A program made the translations under genes and the position numbers. Source: Calonectria ilicicola (taxonomy: Eukaryota > Ascomycota > Sordariomycetes > Hypocreales > Nectriaceae). From it: a stretch of DNA of 64,000 bases. Shown here in pieces: positions 10,654-22,967 of this stretch. Where the stretch lies: contig CP085835.1 of NCBI GenBank assembly GCA_020809705.1, forward strand, positions 3,534,001 to 3,598,000. Reading direction: 5' to 3'. The first letter of the stretch is position 1, and every line of letters starts with the position of its first letter. The notes under the pieces are model-generated. The model did no database searches, was not told the DNA's origin, and was given only the letters and a program-made list of their open reading frames with translations.

Positions 10654-12131
10654 GTTAAATATTGAAAAACGGCAAATAGGAAGAAATATTGACTGTAAAT
10701 TGAGTAAAGTAGTGATTGCGTGATATTCGACAATGAGGGATAATATCGAAAGGAGCGGTCATTTTGTACTTGCTGCTTAATCTTCCTGGTTTATTGAACA
10801 GCCACCAAGCTGCAAGCACAATGTGGCTAGCTGATAAAACAAGTCTACAACGCAGATGCTTAAGACTATTGGCAATCTAGCAGGGCTTCGTATCTCACAT
10901 GATGCAAGCTAGAGAGGGTGAATTTTGTGGCTTTTAGCTAGCGCCATTGGAATCAACACATGTGTGGATTAGATTGACTTGTTTAGCGCACGCAAAGTGT
11001 GAATGGGTATTGAGTGTGTATGACTACCCTAGCATTTGTGGCTTGAGGCAAAATGGCTCGTTTCAATACCCACATACTAGAATGGTTGTGTGCAGTGGCT
11101 GGCACAGTGGCTAGTCTTTTCAGCTGAAGGACGGCTTTAGGTGAGATGATTCGCTATTCGCAAGCAAAGCTAGTGTTGATGCACTCAGCAAAAGGCCTAG
11201 TTCTGGCCCAAAAAATGCATGTTTTAGATTTATTGATTTTCATTCAATTCCGTCGCACGCCGCGCCTACCCTGAACGATAAGCTAGCAGACCTCGGCCAA
11301 CTAGCTCTCAACCAATGAGACTATGGAGGCGATGGAGCGTGCAAAAAAAAAAAAGAAAAAAAAAAGAAAAAAAAGGCAATGAACTCTACCATTTATACAC
11401 TCGTGGATCGGGAGTGAAGTTGATTGCTATAGTTGTGATGTAGTAGAGGTGGGTCTGAGGCGTTACCGAAATAATAAGACCATTGAAATGTTGTCCCTCT
11501 GCATTCTCGCCGTTCCCCCGCCGTTTACTTAACAAGTATTATATAAATAAAATAAATAAACTAATACAATAAATTAGATAAGAATTGTTTGTAATAATTA
11601 TTTGTTTGTTTACGTTTGGCTATTAAACTGAATACCTACAGTAAATAAGTTCTGCAATATTCAAAGTGAAGAAGTCATAGGGACAGGCTTTCACGGTGTG
11701 CATTATCTAGACACGGCACAATTGTGACCACTAAACACGATTAATAGGAGTGCATACACGTTAGAAGCGGAAGTAGGAGCATGAGAATATTCTCAGCAAT
11801 AGTGCACTTGTGGTGGTTCAAGCCACAGCCGCCCGTCAGCACTGCCACTAACCTAGTTCGCCTCACCAAAACCACACCTTTTTGTGACACGCAATCCCCA
11901 ACTACATAGCCGACCTATACTACTCTTACAGCCTAAAAAGGACATTGCCTCTCGTAATTCTGTCAATTAATTGAATGGTCCTTTTTAAACTTTTTGGCAC
12001 AGCCCAGTTAATTCCCCTATTGTGGGGCTGCACTAGCCAACCACAGCCTTCATAATGCCCGCGAAGAATCCTTCGGATTCATCACGATCCGAATATGTTG
12101 TGCTTACTCTCACCCACTATCACGCGTTGCA
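10654..12131. other. Long intergenic region
   Basis: I see no gene in about 1.5 kb. It includes an A-rich purine tract at 11341-11374 and AT-rich stretches at 11530-11650. The promoter of the downstream membrane-protein gene should lie at the right end. Confidence 0.5.
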
Positions 12132-13494
12132 ATGGTCTGCAAAAATGTAGGCCAAGCGAATCCTGATGTCGCTGGGCTTGGGGTAAGATATAGACGCGTT
12201 TATTTATTCGCCAACTAACCTGACTGACTTGCGCCATAGATCATCCTCGCCTTCGCCTTCCAGGCGGGCGTCTCGCTCGTCCTCTCCATCTGGTCTCTGT
12301 TCCTCTGGGAATCTGCAATGACGTCACTGTTTGACCCGAGCGACGAAGTCATCATTCCATTCGGACTCATTACTACTACTGTTGATGCTGCTTATGAATA
12401 CTTTTACAAGGTGGCTTTATGGGTAACTCAACCCTTCAAGGCGACGCGCGACAAGGTGCTAGTTTGGCGCCAACTCAACCCCAAGCCCCAAAACCACGGG
12501 AGAGTCGTGCACCGCTGGATGAATCGAATTCGCCTTATATATAATGGATATAATAGCGATGAAACACTCCGCGAGCTTCAAAAGTCAATCATAGACCAAA
12601 TTCTCGCTAAAATTGCCGACATGCAAGTCATCAATGGTAAGCGATCACTATCTTACAACAGACCACATCTTAACCATATACAGCAATCGGTCTCATCATC
12701 GCTGCCCTCATTCAGTATAGATCAATGACTCTCTATCATTTGCACATTGTTTATGATACAGTCTCCTTTACTGGGTAAGTCATTTGTGTTACAATTTTCC
12801 CCCATAGTGTACTAATGCAGTGGAAACAGTATTTCCGTATGTGCCAGTCTAGTCAACGTTTTTGCACAAGATTCTGGTACAAAGCTCTCGCAGATGGTAT
12901 CCAGTGTATTATTGATATGTGGATACACGTCCTTTGCCATTGTCTTCGGCACACGGCTGGGGAAATGGGACGATGAAGTGGACGGCCAATGTTATCACAC
13001 ACAGGGCATTGCGGCCCCAGGCGCTCCACACCCTTACGTCGACCGAATTTATCTGGGTTTGACTTCCCTTTGGTTCCTTGGTGCCTTTTCTTCGTGTTTC
13101 TCCAGTTATTTTGCCAAATACAACAAGCCACACCATCTTGCTCCAGGCATCATAATATTTAGCATGGCCCAGTATCCTCTCCACCTCTACATGGTCATAA
13201 CCATTAGAGGGGCCAACGAGAGTAAACTCGAGGGTGATTCCGAAAATGACTGGGGCTTCGGTCAAATCGTCTCGCTGGTACTAAGTGTTTCTACGCTGTT
13301 GGAATGCGTTAGAGGAATGTCCAGTAAGTACTGCAGATGCGCAACTTTGTCTAAGCGATTTGCTAAAAGTTTGCCTTTCAGAATACCTAAAACACAAGAA
13401 AAAGCGGCTGCACGAGATCCAGAGCCAACAAGTGATACAGCAAAGTATAGAACTTCAACTTAATCTGGTGCGAAGGCGGAGACAAAGTGTTTAA
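12132..13494 (+). CDS. Fungal multi-pass membrane protein, function unknown
   Basis: Five exons (12132-12182, 12240-12636, 12684-12774, 12830-13323 and 13382-13494) join in frame to 381 aa. The protein starts MVCKNVGQANPDVAGLG and runs straight into a hydrophobic span beginning IILAFAFQAGVSLVLS. This N-terminal NPD-G-G motif before TM1 is common to a family of ascomycete membrane proteins without assigned function. Further spans are IGLIIAALI, VSSVLLICGYTSFAIVFG, IYLGLTSLWFLGAFSSCF, the region after HHLAPGIIIF, and IVSLVLSVSTLLE. A basic, Gln-rich tail (KHKKKRLHEIQSQQ) follows. A soluble region of about 110 residues lies between TM1 and TM2. The model is intact. No transport or receptor motif is visible. 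Confidence 0.75.
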
Positions 13495-14589
13495 TTTGCT
13501 TTTTACAACAAGTTATGACGGTAGGAAAAGGGATTAGCATGAACCGAAAAATACCACCGATAAAGCCCCGATACACAATCTAAAAAAAGCTCAACATCGC
13601 CTATCACACTGCGATGCTGCATCAGAGTACATAATAAAAGGCAGCTGTGGGCCGCGAATTAGGTCGCAAGTGACCAATATGGCGTTGGAGGAGACATTTC
13701 AATCACAGGTTAATTTTTTTTATGTCGCATCAACCCGGGAAAGCATATAGAGGGCGTTTTATAGTTCTGGTTTTACATGGTTACCGGGGAAATAGAAAAA
13801 TACCACAATGAGTTTGTTCACAAAGTTGTTTTGCTTTCAATGAGCCCTCTCGTGTGGCGCAACAAAAGCGATGCACCAACCTTATTTACAGCAATTAATT
13901 TTCTGTGTTGTTCCGAAATTAGATACGCGATCTTTTTTTTTCTTTGTTCGTCAAGCGATAATGAGCAATTGCACTTGACTCAGCTCTCAGCTTCTCAGCA
14001 CCACTAGTTCCAACCACAGGCACAAATTCAAAAGACCTGTCATTTCCACCGCGCCAGGCACCCCGAAAATCGTTACAATGTTAATCTCGGGTCTTGATAT
14101 TAGGCCTTAGTTCAGGGAAAGCCAATGCAGCGGTGAGAAGCTTTGCGGCGGTGTTCTCGGCGCAGTTTGGCCAAAGGTAATGCACAAAACCAATATGCAA
14201 ACTGCATATTTCGCGCACCTGCTCTAGTTATGCAGCGGAACAACTTACCGAGCGAATCAGAGACCAGTATTATTGCGACAAGCCAAAGTCTAGTCCTGAT
14301 CCGGCAGTCATGTGACACAAGTTCTTAGAGCGCATGGACTCGTTGGACTGCGCATTGTGATTCACTGCCTCAAGACGCTGCCTAATCTCATCTTGGACTT
14401 GATCAGTCTTTTCCCATTCTGTGAAGCCTGTACTCCTCGACTTAAGACTCAGATTATATATTCTTTTCTTCATCTTCAAAAGACTCATTTTGGTTCCATC
14501 ACATTGACTTCATCACTTGGTTGTAATTCAGTATCCATCCCCTGTCCAACCACAGAAAAAGAGGCGTTGTCTCGACGTAAACAACAACA
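13495..14589. other. Intergenic, no gene seen
   Basis: About 1.1 kb with short open frames only, none with a recognisable motif. It contains the promoter of the exonuclease gene. Confidence 0.5.
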
Positions 14590-15625
14590 ATGTCGCTCTC
14601 CCAGGAAACGGCTTCTTCGCGTGACTCCATCACCCAAAGCCCGGCAATAGAACCATCCGATGAGTATATCGAGCACATGAAGACTTTGGTACACTCTCGT
14701 CAAGAGCTCAAGTCTGGCGCATTTATCATGCAACAATTGTCAGCAGTCGAAGTTGAAAGAAAAAGACGATGCAAGAGGTGTACTCGTCGTAAGTAGATTC
14801 TGAGAATTCTCCTGTGTACCCATACTCAGCCACGGTTAAATAGGACTACCGGGCCCAGGCAAAGAAAAGGTCGAATGCAAATTCCACCCAGGTTCAGTGA
14901 GAGACAAGGTAAGCATCCTCACAAATTCATGAAATGTTTAAGAGCATATGTTAAAAAAGATGGCATAGAAATGGACGTGCTGCTCTGGGCATATCGCTTC
15001 CTCGCCATGTCGGACTGAGGGATCACACCGCCCAGACCCAAGTCCAAGCCATCAACTGGAACGATTTTGGCGATTCTATAGTACCCCATCAAGTAAAGAC
15101 AACCAGGATATTCGCAGAGCAATTGTGGTTGACTGCGAAATGGGCACTACCCGATCCGGAGAATCCGAGCTCATCCGACTGTCCGTAATCGACTACTTCA
15201 CCTGCGAAGTGCTCGTAGACAGCCTTGTTTGGCCTGATGTTCCCATGATGCATTTCAACACAAGATTTTCAGGCATCACGAAAAGAATGATGGAAGACGC
15301 ACGCCAAAATAAACAGTGCTTAATGGGGAAAAAACAGGCTAGACAAGCCGTGTGGCAGTTTGCCGGCCCCAGCACAATGGTCATTGGCCATTCCGTCCAC
15401 CATGATTTGACAGCCCTGCGTTGGATTCACCACAAAGTAGTAGACACACTCTTGGTCGAGACGGCCATTACCGGCGCGACGTCGGGATTATCTCTTAAGA
15501 AGCTCGCCGAGGAGAAACTGAACAGAGCCATACAGAACAAAAAGCTGGGTCATGACAGTCTGGAGGACTCCGTTGCTACTCGGGACTTGCTGCATTATAA
15601 CATTTCAAAATTGATAGAGTCGTAA
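14590..15625 (+). CDS. DEDDh RNA exonuclease, REXO4/Rex family
   Basis: Exons 14590-14788, 14844-14908 and 14969-15625 join in frame to 306 aa. The first 70 residues are polar. A Cys/His segment follows (VECKFHPG, then KWTCCSGH and SPC) and looks like the small zinc-binding module that precedes the nuclease in fungal REXO4-like proteins. The nuclease has the three Exo motifs: IVVDCEMG (Exo I, Asp and Glu), IGHSVHHDLTAL (Exo II Asp) and GHDSLEDSVATRD (Exo III His and Asp). Relatives act in 3' trimming of pre-rRNA and other RNAs, usually in the nucleus or nucleolus. All catalytic residues are present. The earlier AG at 14960 would give an immediate stop, so the acceptor at 14968 was chosen. The substrate is not known. 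Confidence 0.85.
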
Positions 15626-17090
15626 TTATCTAGTGTGCTTCTGAGGACCGCACCTTATCAGTAACACAAACGAGCAAACTAGCATCGTTGTGAGAGCTGT
15701 CAAGATGCAGTGTAAACACCAAGCCGACGCCGTTAATCCGCAATAATAGAATTTTAACCATAAAATCATTTGCATCAGTCCCCGCTCGTACACCGTGATT
15801 GGACCTATTGAGACGATGCACTGCTCGTATCGAAGGTGACGCGTACGCCCTAAGCCCTGTATTCCTTGCAATCTGCGGAGGGTGCCGTGAACCGACGGGG
15901 GCTTCTAGCCAATAACATCCGCCAACGTGAGCAGTGATCGTGATGATAAATTTGACAAGCTATGAAGGGTGGCTTCTAGATACACAGTTACTGTGTTGAT
16001 GGATGATCATGGGTGCGTCGTGAAGGGAAAATTGAAAGGGGGCTTTGCCAGTCCAGAAGTTGCCGCAAACACTCAATTTTAGTAGCATAAGGCGATCCAA
16101 ACTTCTCCTGACGCCGTCAATCATTTTTTTATGATTGAGGCGAATTTGTTTGTGTTTAACGAAATGCAGATCCGCGTGGTTCTGTTCTTTTGGTCACCTT
16201 CGCTTGCGTAATTTCCCGCCAAACCAGGTTGAGCCTCATCATTCACAGAGCTGGTTTCTCTTGTTCCAAAATGGACGCGTTTTATCCACGCGTTTCTCTG
16301 ACGCCGCTGATGAGTGTGCCAAGACATCTCAGAGCCCAGGCTTCGGCATGACTACTGCCTAGCTAATCTGTCCCCGCGATGTCGCTTCTCATTGTTGCTG
16401 GGGTTGACCGCTCTCATAACCGAGGCTAGCTGACCCTTGAGCCCCCGTCTTGGCCAAGCCCCCCAGTACTCTGTAACAGATCATCTATCCCTGCCAGGTT
16501 TGCATCTTGTGCCTAAACGGTGGATAAATTTAGTGCATTTGTACACGTGAGGCCCCACGCTGGACGATGCATCAGGCAATTTGGTGCGCTAGTAAAATTG
16601 AGCCAGCGAGTTCTCTTAGCGCCGCGAACAACGTCTGGCAGCGAGCCGGCGCCATCTTAGCCTTCACCATCCATGTCTTTTCCATTGGACAGTAGTTGAT
16701 GTGCCTTTAATTTCATGTCCCCAAATTCTTTGCTTATCATCTAACGCCATGTTTACTTTGGCATTGGTTTTTGAAATACCATCGTTTTTTACATCTGCCC
16801 ATTGCCAATGCTTCACAATATGCAACCGGAGCTTGGGCTCCTCTATCGTGCGTCGGGCTGAAGAGGCGAAGCCAGTAACTGCTCCGCCCAGTTGCTCTGG
16901 CCCACCATACCCACTGCCATGAAACGTTGGCACATCAAAGAAATCGCCTTTCGCGTAGGCAGGTTTTATGATATGTTCCAATAAGATGCTTCGTTTCTCC
17001 ACAACTCTTTTCATATGTAGGCTGTCGTCGCGCCCAATCGTGTAGACGTTCCTCGTCGTCCAGTGTTTCTATCTTCCCTCTCAAGTAAAA
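15626..17090. other. Intergenic region with one doubtful ORF
   Basis: About 1.46 kb. Apart from the doubtful minus-strand frame at 16664-17014, no gene is supported. The promoter of the DUF3433 gene lies at its right end. Confidence 0.45.
16664..17014 (-). CDS. Doubtful hypothetical ORF, 116 codons
   Basis: An open frame that reads like soluble protein (DFFDVPTFHGSGYGGPEQLG near its start, HIVKHWQW in the middle) but matches nothing I know. It would be divergent from the DUF3433 gene with only 76 bp between starts. The opposite strand is also open over 16701-16922, so the frame may be chance. Confidence 0.2.
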   Translation of the reverse strand: MKRVVEKRSILLEHIIKPAYAKGDFFDVPTFHGSGYGGPEQLGGAVTGFASSARRTIEEPKLRLHIVKHWQWADVKNDGISKTNAKVNMALDDKQRIWGHEIKGTSTTVQWKRHGW

Positions 17091-20000
17091 ATGGGCGTGG
17101 GTCTCTGGGATCGAGCAAAGAAGCTGTCCAACCCGAAACAGTGGGATGCCGTACCCATGTCGGACATTGCTGCCGAGCGCAATGACGATGCCGATCGCAA
17201 GGAAGACCAGAAAGCCAGCAAGCAATTGATTGGTGGTTGGACGCCCTTGTCACTCTCAACCCCCATCCTGCTGGGTTTTATCGTCCTCTCTCTCCTCATC
17301 GCTGCTTTTATCGAGGTTCTAGCACAAAGAAGCCAAGCCCACGATGGCCTAGCACTCTCTGCAACTCGCGACGCCATTCCAAAACATGCTAGGATTAGCT
17401 ACCGGTACGGGCCTGTTATAGTGGCCGTGTTATACAGTTTGATCTGGAATTGGATCGACCTGGATATCAAGCGGATGCAGCCATGGTTTGAGCTCTCTAA
17501 ACCATCGGGCGCAATAGGCAAAGACTCACTCCTACGAGATTACCCTTCCGATTTTGTAGCTGTCGCTCCATTCAAAGCCGCAAAATTGAGGTAAGCTATT
17601 CCGCACATATCTAAAAGGATTTAGCTGAATAAACAGGCATTGGGCTGTTTTTTGCTCTGGAACCGTTTTAGTTTTCATCCTTTGGGTCTTGACACCTCTT
17701 CAATCTACACTGCTTGGAATAGCTACCACGAAAAAAGTACAAGTCGCTACGATATCGGCCAGATCAAGTCTTGTCCCGGCGAATGAGCAGATGCTTAATC
17801 TCAAATTTACCCACACAGCGTATGGAATTAACTGGTTGAACCAATCGTATCCCCCTTTCACAACTCCCGAGTACGCGCTGCTGCCCTACTACATTAACGA
17901 GAGCTCTATCGTATCTGGCTCAAACACGAATTGGACAGCCGAGACAACGAAGTTGTGGTCTGACCTTACCTGCTCTCCTGCACGATCCGAAAGAGTAAAC
18001 GCCACGACCACGCTTGCACAGTATGCCTTTTACGGAGGAAAAGGCTGTAATACCACTGTGTCATTTTATAACATCACCGACGTTATGATGAGATATATCG
18101 ACACGACAGGATTGGGGCTCACTGGAGATGCAAAGCCTTATGTTTGCCCAAACAAGTCTGATGATTACTACGCAGCATTGATCCTTTGGTCGAAGCAATC
18201 CAACGACACCTCCAATAAAGTATTGACGACAGATATTACAGCAATTCATTGTGAATTATCATTCCATAAACAGCAAGTGATGGCCTCTGTCTCATCTCAG
18301 TTTCAGCACCCAATTGAGAGCGAGGTAAAAGCACTAGGGGATGCAAGTGAACTTGGCCTGGAAGAATTCAACTCCACCGACTATCTATCTGTACTACCAA
18401 TTCAGCTAATAGATCGACTTCATGGGCACGACGACATCTGGGATTGGGCAGACACCAAATATTTCGATGTTTCAACAAGATTTGGCGATTGGAATTTATC
18501 GCGGCCGGTCCAGGCAATTGTTTCCTCTGCCTTTACCCTCGGTAATAGAAGCGTATCAGACACCTACTATTCAGATGCCTCAAATCTTGAGACTGTTTTT
18601 ACGGCGGCTCATAAGCAGTTATTTGTCCTCGCCGTTTCTGACTTGTTGTCAAATAATACCGTGTCAACAAATAACACAGCAACGACAGTCTCATTTATGG
18701 CGGGCATTCACGTCAGTCGGCCTTTTACAATCGTCGCAGAAGTTATTTTATTTATTATTGCTGTTAATACAGCTTTTATTCTATGGTACTTGCGGACTTC
18801 TCCATGCGCTCTAACCAAAAACCCGGCGTCAATTTGCAGCATTCTCGATATTGGACACAATAGCCACCCCGAAACGATGCAGCCCTTCCTTTCATTGGAT
18901 ACTGCCAACGAGAAGCATCTCACCAAATCTTTTCAGGACACAAGATTCAAGCTCACAATTGATGATGTTTCGAAAGAGAGTCACCTAGTTATTATCAAGG
19001 AGGACGAAGTCAAGGACGAACCACTCAACCCAACCACTCAAGGATACTTTCGCCCTCTTAAGCCTTGGATACTCAGAAGACCCACCGGAATCTTGTTTTT
19101 GGCAATTATCACTACAGCAATCATTGTTCTATCCAACTTCAAAGCACAAGAAACTAAACACCACGGTCAGGAATTGTGATCTTGGGAAATGTAAACGCAA
19201 CACTAATGACTTTATAGGCTTGCGACTGCCTTCGAGTAGTTTCGAAGTTCGTCAATTACTTGAGCATTATCTTCCAACTATATTCGTAGCGTTAATATCG
19301 CCAGTCTTAGTTTTGTTGACGCGAATGCTGAGCCTTTTCCAACCCTTTGACGACCTCTGGAAGGGACGTTCTGCAGCGGCAACCTCAATCGAATCTACAT
19401 ACGCAGCGCTCCCGCCTCAATTGATTCTTCTTAGAGCAATGAAATCTCGTCATATAATGTTAACCTTGCTATGCATCATTTGTTTGCTCGCAAATCTACT
19501 TACAGTCGGACTTGGCGCACTTTTCAGTGAAATGCCTATACAAACCAAACATCAACAGAATTTCCATCCCTTGACACAAGACAAATTCAGTGAAGAGGGT
19601 GTGAATTCCTACTCAGCATACTGGTACAATCGATCAATGCTTACTCATCCCTATGATGATTTAATTATCACGTTGACCAACTTGAGTTCTGACTCAACGG
19701 TATTGCCTCCATGGACATCGCCAGAGTGGTTTTTCTCGCCACATTCCATTATCGATGGCACACAAAATGAGGCCAATAGCCAATATGAACTACAAGCTAG
19801 AGGATATGGCATGAATGCCAACTGCACATCGATGCCCGTCTGCATTTTCTCCATCAAGAATGAGACTGCAAAAGTGACAAAGGATAGCCCTTCAGAGTGT
19901 TCAAGCTATAAAGTGGTTACAGACGTCATGACAAGGCTGTTCAACTCGAGTTCCCTTGAGTTTCCGGTCAACAGGTCCGTTCAGAGTACTGTGTCTACAA

Positions 20001-20839
20001 TAGAAACCTACTCTCAGGACCTCTTTATAGGCTGGCTTCGAAGCTCTCCGGAGCCACAAAGCAATGAATCAAGCACTGTAAATGCGACATTTGTCAGATG
20101 CAGCCCATATTTTGAGACAGCAAAGTTTGACATCACAGTGGACAAGGAAGGATATGTGCTTGGATACAATCGAACCGGCAACATTGAATTAACATTGGGC
20201 TACCCGGCATCAAAGAACCACACTGACCTCATCTCTTATTTAGTCGACACAACATTGCTCTTTGGAAACACGGCTTGGAGCTATACAAACACAAGAACGG
20301 AGTGGATATCGAAATTTATTTACTTGATGACCGGGTCTCCAGATCCGACCGATCCCACACTGCCGGTTCCAGACTCGAGCCAAATGCTTCCACTTGTAGA
20401 GAAAATCTACGAGCGCTTTCTTCCTACCTTTCTCAGTCTCAATTCACAGTTATTTGTTGAGTCCGAGAAAGATGCTGTAACTAGTGGAACAAGAATAACT
20501 AGCGAAGTCCGTGTTTTTATGGATAATGTCGCTTTTCGTCTATCGATATGCTTGCTTTGCATTAATTTGGTCGTAATAGCGGCCTTTTACATACGGCCGA
20601 TGCATTACGTTTTACCTCGTATGCCTACCTCTATTGCGTCAATTTTGGCCTATATTGCACCAAGTCGAGCGCTTAAAGATGGACCGCCCCAATCAGGGTG
20701 GAAGGGTCAAACTTTCAGCTTTGGCCGTTATATTGGTCACGACGGTTCCAGTCATATCGGTATTGAAATGGATCCCCACGTCATACAAAAGGACTTTAGT
20801 TTGGTGCGGCAGAAGACTTCTTGGACATTTAAAAAGTGA
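17091..20839 (+). CDS. Large membrane protein with two DUF3433 domains
   Basis: Three exons (17091-17590, 17637-19165 and 19218-20839) join to 1216 aa. The second donor is a weak GTCAGG, chosen because it restores the frame and the family sequence HHGLRLPSSS. The first DUF3433 starts with GGWTPLSLSTPILLGFIVLS and continues with YRYGPVIVAVLYSLIWNWID, DLDIKRMQPWFELSKP and PFKAAKLRHWAV. The second has LRLPSSSFEVRQLLEHYLP, LFQPFDDLWKG and LPPQLILLRAMKSRH. Between the membrane clusters lie two long loops rich in NxS/T sequons, presumably extracellular or lumenal and glycosylated. Several such membrane spans per half are visible. This two-domain layout is usual for the family. The biological role is unknown; a surface or transport-related function is possible but not shown. 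Confidence 0.88.
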
Positions 20840-21171
20840 CATAAGATGCAACAAGGCATTTTTATTAACGACATATCAGACATATGTTCATAGACGTGAT
20901 GCTTTTGATGACTCAATTTCTTTACTTTTCTCTAGTGCGAATGTGTTGTGTGGTAGCTAAGCTAATGCGTTGGCCTTGCTGACAGTGTGACGTGGCCGCC
21001 CTAAACCCTGCATGGAGTTGACACCTTTTTTTTCTGTGTATATACGACGAGACTGCCATCGTTGCATTTTACTGGATGCATATCTCTCGTAGTATTAATA
21101 ATGCACCTTTCAGCCAATAAGCGCCTTTTTGTGCCCAAACTCCCAATACAAACCCCGCTCTGAATACTCAC
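20840..21171. other. Intergenic spacer
   Basis: A short 332-bp gap between two plus-strand genes, with a T-rich patch near 21030. No gene or motif is recognised. Confidence 0.5.
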
Positions 21172-22967
21172 ATGCCAACTACACATCACCAATCCACTGC
21201 GCTTCATATTACAACATTACAAAAAACGATGGTTACAATAGGCGATGATATCGACAGTGTGGTCAGTTTATTTGACGGTCTCGAAGTCGATGAACAGGGT
21301 CGCGTCGATGAAACTGCCCAAAGCCGCCAAGGTCAGAACGAAGCAAGTCTACTAAACGCAATCAACGACTTGGCCCAAGTCGCCACAGCAGTCTTACAGA
21401 AAGCACATCAAATCAAGAGGATTCTTGAGAAAGGCCACAGCTTTAACGACAACGATATTCAAGAGATTTGTTTGCTTCGTGGACATGTTAAAAGGCTTCC
21501 ACGTGCAGCCCACACCTTGGTGGATGCAACAGAACAGTCAATTATCAGGACTGTGACATCGCTAGGGGGACATCGCACCACTTACGAAACAAGTCTCCTA
21601 TCCCATTTCCGTCGGAACATTAGGTCTATTGGCCAAGGTATACTGGAAAACACGCCTGACTGCGTGGGTGTTTTGTGGAAGATTGCCGAAGAGTGCTTCA
21701 ACCAAGCCCTCGACAAATCAGGCAGGCTATATGTCAATAGCCTCGACACTACTACCGATGAGACATGCAAATGCCTAGAAGACACGGGCTCCAGTACCGA
21801 TGAATATGGTAAAATCTGCTCAATATGCGCGAGGCATGACGAATACTCCAGCGAGGACAAGAAAAGGCGCCAATGGGTTGACTTCTGGGCTCGAACGCTA
21901 AGGAACTGCCCTGGGGGCCCTACATTGTTCTACCCACCAGCAAGTTCGATTGCGAAATCTCTAAGTTGGCCATTTTCTGATGTTCCTCGCTATCTGTTTC
22001 GAGTTTTCGACAAAAATAGTTCTGGGATAAACGATGGGAACATCGTGGCTTCAACCATGAAAGAATTTGACAAGTCAAAACGCAGCAAGACGGACATCTT
22101 ATCGCTGAGCGCACGGGAAGCAACAAGTATGCTCTACAACCACCTAAACAAGGGGCAATTCAACGGTGTTCGTTCAGACAACCTCATGTCCTGGAGCAGT
22201 TCATTCCTGTTTGTGATTCAATATGCGATTTGGAGGTCATCCAAAAGCGGGCTTTCCCCAGCCAATATCCAAATTTGCGTGGTGGACACGAGAAAATTTC
22301 CAGCTGGACAGTTTATTCATGATATCAAATTGTTACAACTTTACCGCAATACAATAGGATTCAGCAGTTACATGAAGCGGACGTTCTTTCATTTTCGACT
22401 TAACAGGTCAGAATATCAAAATGGGGAATACCTATCTCAAGGCGCACTCACTCATGGCGGTCGGTCATGCATTTTCTCATTAGAGGACCTCGTACAAGCT
22501 GGTCTCTACGACTTATACCGACCGTTTGAAAACGTCCAAGCCAAGTCACAATGGACAAACCGCGTGAGAGACCTTCGGTGTGATTGGTCACCCGCACAGC
22601 GGACGTTGCATTTCGAGATAGACTTTGCGCTTAATATTGCCAGAGAATGTTTTGAAAACTTTGACGAGGCTGATATAGCGCTAATGATTTTGTCTTTCAA
22701 GAACCGCAGACTTGAAACGGCTGGTAAGTTCTTCCCCCCACAATTATTCAGTAAGTCACGCGATTGACAACTGGCCTAGTCCATGAAGATGCTTTAAATG
22801 GCGTGAGTGGTTATGAGCCTATTGAAGTTCAACGATATGTGAGGGCACAGAAAGCTCTCCAAGAGTACAGGCAGAACTCTGGCCCGTGCCACCGAGACCA
22901 TTATGCGCCCTCACACGACACGTGTGCGCTTCAGGCTATCTTTGGCTGCTATCGGGTCTATGCTTAA
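21172..22967 (+). CDS. DUF7587-type fungal protein
   Basis: Two exons (21172-22723 and 22780-22967) join in frame to 579 aa. A second possible start is MVTIGDD at 21229. The N-terminal 170 residues are helical. A Cys-rich patch (ETCKCLED and ICSICARHD) could bind a metal. The conserved part begins at PRYLFRVFDKNSSG and continues with LMSWSSSFLFVIQYAIWRS, NIQICVVDTRKFPAGQF and YLSQGAL. I recognise this as the fungal DUF7587 domain. The order of an early Arg in a beta strand, a later W-S-S-S strand and an acidic or aromatic segment recalls ADP-ribosyltransferase folds, but that is speculation. No signal peptide or membrane span is visible. The reading frame is intact. It often occurs as a stand-alone or DNA-near effector-like gene; the function is unknown. 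Confidence 0.75.
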
